Below, piece by piece: positions 1-8,266 of a stretch of 17,862 nt of DNA (position 1 is the stretch's first letter; the number at the start of each line of letters is the position of its first letter). The notes under the pieces were generated by a model. It had not been told where the DNA came from. It was given only the letters and a program-made list of their open reading frames with translations, and did no database searches. Source of the stretch: Glomus cerebriforme (taxonomy: Eukaryota > Glomeromycota > Glomeromycetes > Glomerales > Glomeraceae). A program made the translations under genes and the position numbers. Where the stretch lies: NCBI GenBank assembly GCA_003550305.1, contig QKYT01000208.1, forward strand, positions 91,795 through 109,656. The letters run 5' to 3'.

Positions 1-450
1 ATTAATTATAATCAAAATATACCGAAGGAATTTCTAAAAAATTACATATTTAGTAATTAGATTCTTCATTGACACAACTATAAGATTTACAGATGAAAAC
101 ATAAATTGATTTGGAATATATTTATGTTGATCAAATAAACTAGGAATTTAATTTTGCCGATCTGATAATATAAGCTAAATTTTGATCAACATGAGGTTAC
201 CTTGTCATTTCCCAAATATGGGCATCAATTTTTTCCGTAAGTTTTATATATATATGTATATTATATATAATTAAATTAAATTAATTTAAATTAAATTAAA
301 GGAACATGGATTGGACTTCCTTGAATCATTAGAATGGATTTATGAATTAGGCACTCCTGTGCCACTGCCATATCATATTAAATTTAACCATCAAATGATA
401 GAAATTTTCAATTTCGTTGATCAAGTAAAAATTAAATTTCGTAAAAAAAT
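1..450. other. A/T-rich region without a confident gene
   Basis: No supported gene. There is a short run of pentanucleotide-like repeats of the ATTAA/TTAAA type at about 268-300, next to a TA-rich stretch at 246-270. A 71-codon open stretch at 311-526 starts only with TTG and has no recognisable domain. A good-looking splice donor (GTAAGT) sits at 237-242 and an AG at 300-301, but I could not join the flanking frames into a sensible protein. It may hold a gene relic; I cannot name one. Confidence 0.4.
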
Positions 451-1050
451 TCAATTTTTGTTACTGGTAAAGATCATCATTTACCGATTTTCTGGGATTT
501 ATTTATTCTCGCCCTATCTCTCATGATTAAAAATTAATGAATGAACCATTTTTAATAATTTATCTATCTTTAAAAAAATTATGACAATTTTTCACATGCA
601 AAAATCTTTAATATTGTTCTTTATTATTATTGTCTCTAATAATCTTCAATATTAAACATTAAAATTACTTTTATACATGTAAAAAAAAAAATAAATAAAT
701 AAATAAATTAAATATATAAAAAAAAAAAATAAATTTGAACAAAAATTTACTCAAAATTTTTGTTACTGGACTGGTAAAAATCATTATCTACTGATTTTCT
801 GGAATTTATTTATTCTCGCCCTATCTCTCATGATTAAAAATTAATGAATGAACCATTTTTATTAATTTATCCATCTTAAAAAAATTATGAAAATTTTTTC
901 ACATGCAAAAATCTTTAATATTGTTCTTTATTATCATTTTAATAATCTTTAATATTAAACTATTAAAAATCACTTTTATACATGTAAAAAAAAAAATAAA
1001 TTAATTAAATATATATATAAAAAAAAAAATAAATTTGAACAAAAATTTAC
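451..1050. repeat. 300-bp tandem duplication, two copies (451-750, 751-1050)
   Basis: Both copies begin with TCAA..TTTTTGTTACTGG and run through the same landmarks in the same order: CTCGCCCTATCTCTCATGAT, AATGAATGAACCATTTTT, TTCACATGCAAAAATC, TTTTATACATGTAAAAAAAA, then AAATTTGAACAAAAATTTAC. They differ by scattered substitutions and small indels, mostly in A runs and (AAAT)n/(TA)n stretches, yet the offset is 300 bp overall. There is no open frame of note inside. The duplication lies directly upstream of the OB-fold gene and the Helitron, so it may be part of the element's 5' non-coding end or older host repeat. I cannot decide which. Confidence 0.85.
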
Positions 1051-1332
1051 TTGAAAAGGTTATTAGTTTTTTACAATCATTGAATTTCACATGTCAAATT
1101 CTTTATCAATAAAATATCAAGATTAGCATGAGGAAGACATTTGTTTTTCATTGTCTTATTTATTATATAAATAATTATTGTCTTTGCAAAAAATCTTTAC
1201 GATATTACACCACTAAATCTGATCTTCTGTTATAAAATACTGTGCTACAATTCTTAAAATTTAATTTCGCTATTACTGCGCCACAATTATTTTAATTCTT
1301 GACATACTACCACGTTAATTTTTACATTAAAA

Positions 1333-2869
1333 ATGTCAAATTCAATGACAGTCACCGCTCTTATAACAACTAAAAGAACAGAAAAACATTATATATCTGG
1401 AACTGGTACCTATCGACCAAGTACTGATAAATACAAACACTTTGACTTCAAATTATTTGATAATGGAAATAATAAAGAATTGCATTCCTTTGATGAAGGT
1501 AGCATTGTTGTTTTAAGTGGAAAATTTACTTTTCGCAAAGACTTGAAAGAAAATCCCATATTTGTATGTTCATAATTATTTTTATTAATTTTGACTAATA
1601 TAATTAACTCATTATTAATAATTCTTAACAATTAAGCTTTCTGTTAGTCAAGTGGTAACATGGCCATCAAAAAAATCTCCATGGAAATTTGAGGACCTTC
1701 CAATTTGTCATCCTTACATATCAGCCTCAGTTTATCTTGATAAAAATCCTTTACAAAAACATAATGATATTCCCATTATTAAAGGCCAATGCAATAATAT
1801 TTTCTGCTCTTATGATAAATCCAAATATGATCATGAATTTTATCTCATTTATGATAATGAATCAGAACGATGGACCAAGACAGTACCAAAGATCAAAGGT
1901 AATACAAGAGTTTACATATCTGGCTATTATAGGGGTTATTTTGCAAAAGAAGACCAAAAATTTTTTCATGTAATTCGAATAACTGAACTTGATTTTGAAT
2001 CAAAATACAATAAACCCTCTAATGAAGATTCTGACGATGATGAATTAGTTTTTGGAACACCTACTAAAAAAAAAACATCTCTTTCATCTGTTTCATCAAA
2101 AAATAAACATAAATTATTAGAAAGTGACTTTGAGGAAGATTCTGAAAAAGACCTTTCAGATAAATCAAACTCCTCACAAGATAAAAAGAAAAAAAGATCT
2201 ACAAAAAAATTAAAAACAATTCCTGAAAAAACAAGAATTAAACATGAAATAAACTACAAAGACCTTCCTATATCAAACAAATTGACAGAATCATCACATA
2301 TAACAACTAAAAATTTCTCACCAAAACAACCATATTATAATCCATATCCACCACCAAAATCACCTCCATATTACAACCCTATGTATCATCCACATTATCC
2401 TTACTATCCTTACCCTCCACATGATTATAACTATAATAATCCTTCAAATTCAGATTTACAAACATCTTCTGCTACAATAGAAACTATAGAGAAAAATTCT
2501 TCACATATTTCAGAAAAAACTGAAGATATTATTGTAATTAATGATGACTCTAAAGATAAAAAAACTGTTCAGTTTGCCTTACCAAAAGATAATCCACAAC
2601 AGGATGATGTTATTGAAAGAGGAGGAAAATCCACCCGTGGTAGAGGTGGAAAAAAATCCAAAGGTTCAAAGCCTCCAATTAGAAAAAGTCCAAGAAAAAA
2701 AAGTGGAGTTATGAACATTGCAGTGGAAAAAATCATCGAAATCCCTTCAGCAGAGGAGGATAACATGCAGGTTGATGAGGCTTTAAAGAAATCAGATAGT
2801 TTTATGGATACAGAAAGTGATTACAATACTGAAATACACGATGAAAACAGTGATAAATTTTCAGAATGA
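1333..2869 (+). CDS. Two-exon OB-fold-like protein next to Helitron Rep/helicase, putative ssDNA-binding partner
   Basis: Coding exons 1333-1563 (77 whole codons) and 1637-2869 join in phase 0 to give 487 residues. The first ATG at 1333 is preferred; another lies four codons on. Residues about 5-85 look like one OB-fold-like beta module (alternating hydrophobic strands such as SIVVLSGKFTF). Residues about 100-195 look like a second, with strands around EFYLIYDNE and TRVYISGYYRG. Then follow an acidic patch (about 206-216), a lysine-rich nuclear-signal-like patch (KKKKRSTKKLK, about 259-269), a proline/tyrosine tract (about 308-346), an RG/K-rich segment (TRGRGGKKSKG and RKSPRKK, about 406-433) and an acidic C-terminus. 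The order of folded N-half and charged tail suggests a nuclear DNA-binding protein. OB-fold assignment is by pattern only. It lies 630 bp upstream of, and co-directional with, the Rep/helicase start, and some plant Helitrons carry RPA-like OB-fold genes, hence the inferred role in protecting single-stranded transposition intermediates. It could instead be a host gene. Confidence 0.7.
1564..1636 (+). other. 73-nt spliceosomal intron in the OB-fold gene
   Basis: The donor is GTATGT at 1564-1569. A branch-like CTTAAC at 1624-1629 is followed by the acceptor AATTAAG ending at 1636. Removing it joins 77 complete codons to an open frame running to the stop at 2867-2869. The next AGs (1647, 1652) would break the frame. 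Unspliced, the first exon ends at a TAA four codons past the junction, and the second half would have no ATG near its beginning. Confidence 0.8.
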
Positions 2870-3498
2870 TAGAATTTTATATATTTCTTTAAATTATTTA
2901 GTTTTATATATTACAATAGAATTATATTTTTATTTATACAATTGAATTTTATGGTTTTATTTGTATTATTTAAAAAAAAATAAATGAATGATATATCAAT
3001 ACTCTTTAAACTCGAATATTTATTATATAATTGAATTATTGAATAAATATTGATCAAAGATTGTATTTTAATAAATAATCTGTTATAATGCGCGCATGTC
3101 TATACAAATATGTACAATATTGATCAGCAAAAAAAAAACTTTTTTTTTATGAAGCATTAACCAATCAACATATTTTCTAATTATATATACTATTTTTAAA
3201 TACACCAAAAATAAACTTTATTTTTGTACAATCATGATCAACAACAATATTATTGAATTTTTTATAACCTAAAAAGGCTAGACATTATCTAATCTTTATA
3301 TGACATAATTGTATTACAGTTTTATCAATAATATATTTTAAGTATCTTATTACATAAGCAATTACAAAATACCATATAAATTATATTCATAACTGACATA
3401 ATATAGCAATCACTTTTTTTAATTTTATACGAAAAAAAATTTTTTTTTTGAGGCATTATTCTGATTTTAAAAGCTTTAGAATTATTTTCTTTGCAAAT
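2870..3498. other. Intergenic/UTR region between the OB-fold and Rep/helicase genes
   Basis: No gene. The 3' side of the upstream gene has an AATAAA-type stretch near 2979. A perfect 10-bp palindrome ATGCGCGCAT sits at 3088-3097, unusually GC-rich here. The motif AATGC..CATGTC..TATACAAA that begins at 3087 recurs downstream of the helicase gene (7777-7798). A poly-A/poly-T block followed by a GCATTA-type sequence occurs at about 3128-3157 and again at 3430-3459, just before the Rep/helicase reading frame. The frame is open from 3448 with only a TTG, so 3448-3498 is probably untranslated leader. Confidence 0.5.
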
Positions 3499-6400
3499 AT
3501 GACATCACATATTTTTACTTTACAAATTGATTCTACAAATTTTATTCATCAATCTTTTGAAACCTTTAACTCAACTTTTATTTCTTCACCTGCCAACGTA
3601 CAAAGAGTTAACTCAAATCATCCAAGAGCTCCAGTCAACCCTTATATCTCAACTGATTCTATTCTCACACCTGTTAGTTTAGATTTTCACCCATGGCGCC
3701 CTTCTAAAAAACTTTTTAATTTACATAAAAAATTTCAAGATATAATTCTTTATCAACATCCATGTATTCCTTGTAGTTATTGTTCAAAGCTAATGTATCC
3801 TTCAGAAACAAGATGGTTAAATTATGAACCAACTTTTTCATATCCTTTAAAAGAATCCTTTCCAGATATATTATTACAATTTCATCCAAATGATCTAACG
3901 CCATCAAGAATTGCTGTATGCTGTTCATGTTTAAAGCCATCTACAAGACGCCATCCTCCAAAGGTTGATCCAATACCAGATGATATTCAAAATGTGCCTA
4001 TGTATAATAGAATCTACTTATCTCCAGTACATCTAAATTGTTCTTTAGGTCGTACACCAAATTCAAATTCTTACACTAATTATAGACATATTCAAGGATC
4101 ATTTGGATATTCAAGAAATATTAATGCTTTTGCTTTATATACAGGAACTGTAGGAGCTATATTATCAAATGGGGAAAAAAACAACTGGTATCATCCATCA
4201 TTATTAAATGCCTCAAGGTGGCTACGTGAGAATAACAAATTCTTTCAACCTTATGAACACTACTTTAATAGAGGAACTATAGCAGGACCACCAATAATAA
4301 TCCCGACTGCTACAATAGAATCTAATGAAAATTCCAATAATTATATAAATAATTCAACTGTTAGAAATAATAATGGACCTCAAGATATTGTAATTTCTGG
4401 TGAAGATTTTGATACAGAAATCCATAATGAAGATTATAGATATAAACATTTGATGGCTGGATTCATGACATCTGATATGAGTGAAACACAACTTCCAATA
4501 TCATTTTCTGATAGTTCATTAGAAGCCTTGATTTTTCCTGATTTATTTCCATTAGGAAGATTTCATTTTGCTAATATTAAAGAATCTCGATCAGAAATAA
4601 GATACAATCTTGATACATATGGAAATTATATAAAGCTTGCAATGATGTGTCCAGATCCACGATTTAGATTACATTGGTATTGGCCACATTATTCTTATAT
4701 CAATCTTGAAAAATATAGAAATCACCAAAATAGAACAAGATTAATAAGACAAAAAAATACTGATCACCATACCCTTCCTACTGTAGCTGATTTAATAACT
4801 AAGAGCGTATATTCTGGAAGGGCAATCATAGATGAATCCTGTACAATGACATTACCTTCTTTTATAAGAACAGGAAATTCATTTTGGAGAAAAAAAGAAC
4901 ATCAGCTTAATACTATAGTTCAAAATTTTGGTCTTCCACAAATATTTTATACAATGACCATGGGAGAAGGAAAGTGGAAACACTTACACAAAATACTTAA
5001 AAAAACTGACAATAAGGATACACTTCCCAGCAATCGACCATTCCATACCTATCATCATTATACAAATAGATTACAATCATTGCACCACTATCTATGGAAA
5101 AATCCTACCTTATCTAATCTTGGTAAATGGTTACATTATTTTGAGCGTGATGAATTCCAAAATAGGGGTGCTATTCATACACATGGAGTAGCCTGGCTTG
5201 ACAAATCAATTCCTGAATTAATAGCTTCAAACACTATAAGAGCAGATATGCCATGTCCAATTACTGAACCTGAACTATACCAATTAGTAAAAAAACACCA
5301 AGTACATCATTGTATCCCTTCAAAATGTGGTGGGCCATGTAGTAATGGTAATCAATGTGACAAAAAATTTCCAAAACCTCTATCAGAAACAACATATTAT
5401 AACAATGAAACAGGTAGATTTATGTATCGTCGAGTAAAGCCTGAAGATCAGTGGGTAGTATCATACCATGCACCAACTTTGCTCTTATGGGAAGCTCATC
5501 ATAATTTTCAGTATGTCACTGATAAACATTTTGCAAAATATATGTGCAAATATGTTACAAAACCAGAACCCTCTGAACTTTTTGATATCCAAGAAGCTGA
5601 TGCTTATAGAAAACACATTCATGCAAGACGACTTGGTACAATGGAATTGATGTTATTATTAATGGGTAAAAAAGTCTCTAGATGTTCCATTGCAGTTGAT
5701 TTTCTTCCAACCTCACCTCCTGGGTTTCAATTAAAAGCGATAAAGCCTGCCTGGATGATATTAGAACAACAAGATATGGATCCTTATTATGAAAACGCAA
5801 TTGAGAAATACTTTGAAAGGCCAAATGAACCTGAATTTAATAGCATAACTTACCCTGAGTACTTTCGCAGATATAAAATTACCTCAAATATATCCAGAAA
5901 TCAATCATACTGGAGAGATAAAAAAAATAGAATTATAACTAAAAGAAAAAAAGAAATTTTAATCAGATTTCAATATTTAACTATTAAAAATGCAGAGCCC
6001 TTTTTTTATCAACAATTATTACTCAATAAACCTGCTAGAAGCGAAAGTGAATTAAAGGGAAATAATTCTACTTATCGATCTGCATTTCAAAATCTTTATC
6101 CAAGAGAATATGCAATAGCAATGCAAGATATAATAAATTCTACCAATCTATCACGCTCTCTATACTCAAGAAACTATAAAAATTTAATAGATAATTTACT
6201 AATATATATGCAGCAAGATTTAAAAGAAATTATCAGTCAACAACTCTGTAATTTAATTCCAAAACCTATATTTATATCAAATAATGAAGTCTTAAATACC
6301 CCACAGGATCAATATATAGCATATAATATCATAACTACATCCTGGGGCTCAATAAAAGAAACAAAAAAGCATCCATTCTTTTTTATTACCGGCTCAGCTG

Positions 6401-7626
6401 GTACAGGGAAGACTTATTTAGCAAAGCAAATAATCAATTATCTTAAAAGTATTAATAAAAAATTTTTACTAATGGCACCAACTGGTATAGCAGCAGAGAA
6501 TGTTGGGGGCAAAACAATACATTCTCAATTAAAAATCACTGGCAATATTTATAATCTACAAACACTTTCATTATATGATGAACATTCAAGAACAGAATTA
6601 AAAAAAATAGAATATGTTATAATAGATGAGGTTTCAATGGTTTCCTCCCAGCTCCTAACCTTTATAAGTAAAATTTTTTCCAAAATTCACAATAACTCAC
6701 TTGAATTTGGAGGAATACCGATTCTTGTAATAGGTGATTTGGCTCAGCTTCCACCTGTTCAAGGTGATCCAGTATTCTATTCTCCAGTATGGAAAAGATT
6801 TTTTCCATTATTTCTTAAAACATCACGTCGCCAACAAAATGACAATCAATTTTATCAAATGCTTCAAGAAGTTAGATTAGGACATTTAAGCAAACAAACT
6901 ATCCTTGCCATTAAATCAAAAGTTGAAATGTATCAATCACAGCTCAATACTTTAAATACTACCTATATTGTATCTCATAGAAAAACAGCCCAAACTATTA
7001 ACTCCATAATATCAGCAAAATTACCATCATTTAACTCAAATGAAGAATCTTTTACTTCAATTTCAATTGATTTCGTAAATAATGAACAATGGGATGAATT
7101 TCATACAGAAAAGGCATTTATGCATTATACAAATTATCCTACTGAACTAGTATTATCAGTAGGTGTAAGAGTTATGTACCTTAATAATACCCAATTTAAA
7201 CATGGATTATACAACGGATCAATAGGTGTAGTTATGAAGATATGTGATCAAGAAAATGTAGAGGTTGCATTTCCATTAAGTGATGGAATCAAAACTTTTA
7301 TAATTCAAAAAGATACAGCATTCTTTACTTTTAATGGCATGCCAGCAAAAAGAATCCAATTTCCGCTCCAAAATGCGTTTGCATTGACAATCCACAAAAC
7401 TCAAGGTATTACATTGCCTCATAGTACTCTTTCCTTGGATGAAATGATTTTTGCTAATGGACAAGCCTATGTGGCTATGAGCAGATCTCCATCTTGGAAT
7501 AAGCTTGATATAACATCATTTGATATAAATTCTATTAAAGCTGACAAACGCGTATTAAAAGAATATGTAAGATTACAAAAAATATATGATGAAAAACTTA
7601 GCTTTTATATTGGTGATTTTAATTAA
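3499..7626 (+). CDS. Helitron transposase: HUH Rep nuclease fused to PIF1-family DNA helicase
   Basis: This is the replication-initiator/helicase that nicks, unwinds and re-joins DNA during rolling-circle transposition in the nucleus. The frame is open from 3448 but the first ATG is at 3499, giving 1375 residues, a normal length for a simple Helitron protein. Numbering from that ATG: paired cysteines C92/C95 and C141/C144 form a probable N-terminal zinc finger. The Helitron-like N domain follows. HTH at 560-562 is the metal-binding HUH motif, in the context FQNRGAIHTHGVAW. A Cys-rich CIPSKCGGPC block follows, and then the paired catalytic tyrosines Y681 and Y685 (YMCKY). The PIF1-type helicase has Walker A GSAGTGKT (965-972), motif Ia APTGIAAENVGGKTIHS, Walker B IIDE (D1043/E1044), GDLAQLPPVQG, and the C-terminal TIHKTQG and YVAMSRS motifs. 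Nothing is truncated, no stop interrupts it, and all catalytic residues are present, so the protein may be functional. No intron is needed. There is no fused OTU or endonuclease domain. Confidence 0.97.
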   Translation: MTSHIFTLQIDSTNFIHQSFETFNSTFISSPANVQRVNSNHPRAPVNPYISTDSILTPVSLDFHPWRPSKKLFNLHKKFQDIILYQHPCIPCSYCSKLMYPSETRWLNYEPTFSYPLKESFPDILLQFHPNDLTPSRIAVCCSCLKPSTRRHPPKVDPIPDDIQNVPMYNRIYLSPVHLNCSLGRTPNSNSYTNYRHIQGSFGYSRNINAFALYTGTVGAILSNGEKNNWYHPSLLNASRWLRENNKFFQPYEHYFNRGTIAGPPIIIPTATIESNENSNNYINNSTVRNNNGPQDIVISGEDFDTEIHNEDYRYKHLMAGFMTSDMSETQLPISFSDSSLEALIFPDLFPLGRFHFANIKESRSEIRYNLDTYGNYIKLAMMCPDPRFRLHWYWPHYSYINLEKYRNHQNRTRLIRQKNTDHHTLPTVADLITKSVYSGRAIIDESCTMTLPSFIRTGNSFWRKKEHQLNTIVQNFGLPQIFYTMTMGEGKWKHLHKILKKTDNKDTLPSNRPFHTYHHYTNRLQSLHHYLWKNPTLSNLGKWLHYFERDEFQNRGAIHTHGVAWLDKSIPELIASNTIRADMPCPITEPELYQLVKKHQVHHCIPSKCGGPCSNGNQCDKKFPKPLSETTYYNNETGRFMYRRVKPEDQWVVSYHAPTLLLWEAHHNFQYVTDKHFAKYMCKYVTKPEPSELFDIQEADAYRKHIHARRLGTMELMLLLMGKKVSRCSIAVDFLPTSPPGFQLKAIKPAWMILEQQDMDPYYENAIEKYFERPNEPEFNSITYPEYFRRYKITSNISRNQSYWRDKKNRIITKRKKEILIRFQYLTIKNAEPFFYQQLLLNKPARSESELKGNNSTYRSAFQNLYPREYAIAMQDIINSTNLSRSLYSRNYKNLIDNLLIYMQQDLKEIISQQLCNLIPKPIFISNNEVLNTPQDQYIAYNIITTSWGSIKETKKHPFFFITGSAGTGKTYLAKQIINYLKSINKKFLLMAPTGIAAENVGGKTIHSQLKITGNIYNLQTLSLYDEHSRTELKKIEYVIIDEVSMVSSQLLTFISKIFSKIHNNSLEFGGIPILVIGDLAQLPPVQGDPVFYSPVWKRFFPLFLKTSRRQQNDNQFYQMLQEVRLGHLSKQTILAIKSKVEMYQSQLNTLNTTYIVSHRKTAQTINSIISAKLPSFNSNEESFTSISIDFVNNEQWDEFHTEKAFMHYTNYPTELVLSVGVRVMYLNNTQFKHGLYNGSIGVVMKICDQENVEVAFPLSDGIKTFIIQKDTAFFTFNGMPAKRIQFPLQNAFALTIHKTQGITLPHSTLSLDEMIFANGQAYVAMSRSPSWNKLDITSFDINSIKADKRVLKEYVRLQKIYDEKLSFYIGDFN

Positions 7627-7920
7627 TTTATTTCAAAAACTTTCTTTATTCTTATATACTTTTAAATTATTTAATAATAAGACTTAAAACTTCATTATTA
7701 TTAATAAATAAATTTTATACCAACATACATATGAAATTATCTTTTATTGTAAAAATTCTATACAGTGTCTTTATAAAATGCACATGTCCAATATACAAAG
7801 CTAAATACTATATATACACGCGCATTACAATTATTTTGCTGGCTCCCCTATGAACATGAACTCTTGTTTTAATATATGGTTTAAAAAAATCATAGAACCT
7901 TGGGCTGAGGGGTGTGGGCA
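7627..7920. other. 3' flank of the helicase gene, candidate Helitron 3' end
   Basis: No gene. It contains (TAATAA)-rich 3' UTR-like sequence with AATAAA-type signals near 7703. The arms AATGCACATG (7777-7786) and CACGCGCATT (7817-7826) can pair with two G:T wobbles across a loop of about 30 nt. A CTGG follows at 7838-7841. The left arm is the start of a motif also seen at 3087. The more GC-rich stretch from about 7895 leads into the foldback element. Confidence 0.4.
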
Positions 7921-8266
7921 TTCCCAATAAACTTGGGTGCCGAAACCTACCTATGCCGAAACATATTTGGGATTCGGCATATGCTGAAATGTCAATTCAT
8001 AAATTTGCTAAAATCCCAAATCCCAAATCCAAATCCCAAACTGATGCCAAAATCCCAAATTATTGCCAAAATCCCAAACCAATGCCAAAATCCCAAATCG
8101 TTGCCAAAATCCCAAATATTGCTAAAATCCAAAAATCCCAAATTTCAGTCATTTCCATATTGGAGGTTTGGAATTTTGGCAATGGTTTGGGATTTTGGCA
8201 TAGGTTTGGGATTTGGGATTTGGCATATAGCCAAAATGTTTTGGCACCCAAGTTTAGTTCCCAATA
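7921..8266. mobile_element. Non-autonomous foldback/MITE element with 9-bp flanking direct repeat
   Basis: TTCCCAATA occurs as a direct repeat at 7921-7929 and 8258-8266, consistent with a target-site duplication. Immediately inside are inverted termini: TAAACTTGGGTGCC at 7928-7941 and its exact complement GGCACCCAAGTTTA at 8243-8256. Internally the left arm holds five TGCCAAAATCCCAAA units, mostly at 19-bp spacing (starts 8045, 8064, 8083, 8102, 8120). The right arm (about 8164-8231) holds the same units inverted, also 19 bp apart, so much of the 328-bp body can fold back. No transposase is present. A 9-bp duplication would suit a Mutator-like relative, but one side carries an extra G and the duplication could be read as 7 bp. 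Open frames across it are by-products of the repeats. Confidence 0.75.
8045..8134. repeat. Five ~19-bp direct repeats within the foldback element
   Basis: The core unit is TGCCAAAATCCCAAA followed by four variable bases. The last spacing is 18 bp and the last unit has TGCT in place of TGCC. The same unit appears inverted in the right arm (for example TTTGGGATTTTGGCA at 8186-8200). Variable bases are too few to be spacers, so this is a tandem repeat and not a CRISPR array. Confidence 0.85.

Larger units (their letters stand above)
1051..7841 (+). mobile_element. Helitron rolling-circle transposon, boundaries uncertain
   Basis: The element is called from the intact Rep/helicase gene inside it. 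The outer limits given are a working guess: the left limit is the end of the 300-bp duplication and the right limit is a CTGG at 7838-7841. Twelve nt upstream of that CTGG ends an imperfect inverted pair (AATGCACATG at 7777-7786, CACGCGCATT at 7817-7826). Helitrons characteristically end in CTRR preceded by a hairpin, but here the loop is long (about 30 nt) and the base after CTGG is C, not the T expected at a canonical A^T target, so the right end is weak. No convincing TC 5' end was found. No endonuclease or OTU domain is fused, which fits a simple Helitron rather than a Helentron. Whether the upstream OB-fold gene belongs to it is an inference. Confidence 0.5.

Noticed and set aside
311..526. 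71-codon plus-strand frame, or a two-exon gene using GTAAGT at 237 and AG at 301
   Set aside because: It has no ATG start and no recognisable domain. The ATG-containing upstream piece (191-236) joins to the wrong phase and hits a stop within eight codons, and the phase that fits has no start.
3448..3498. Upstream extension of the Rep/helicase by 17 residues
   Set aside because: It would need a TTG start right after a poly-T run; the ATG at 3499 is the first normal start and all domains lie after it.
8045..8134. CRISPR-like repeat array
   Set aside because: Units are 15 bp with only about four variable bases between them and are mirrored in the opposite arm, and the genome is fungal.
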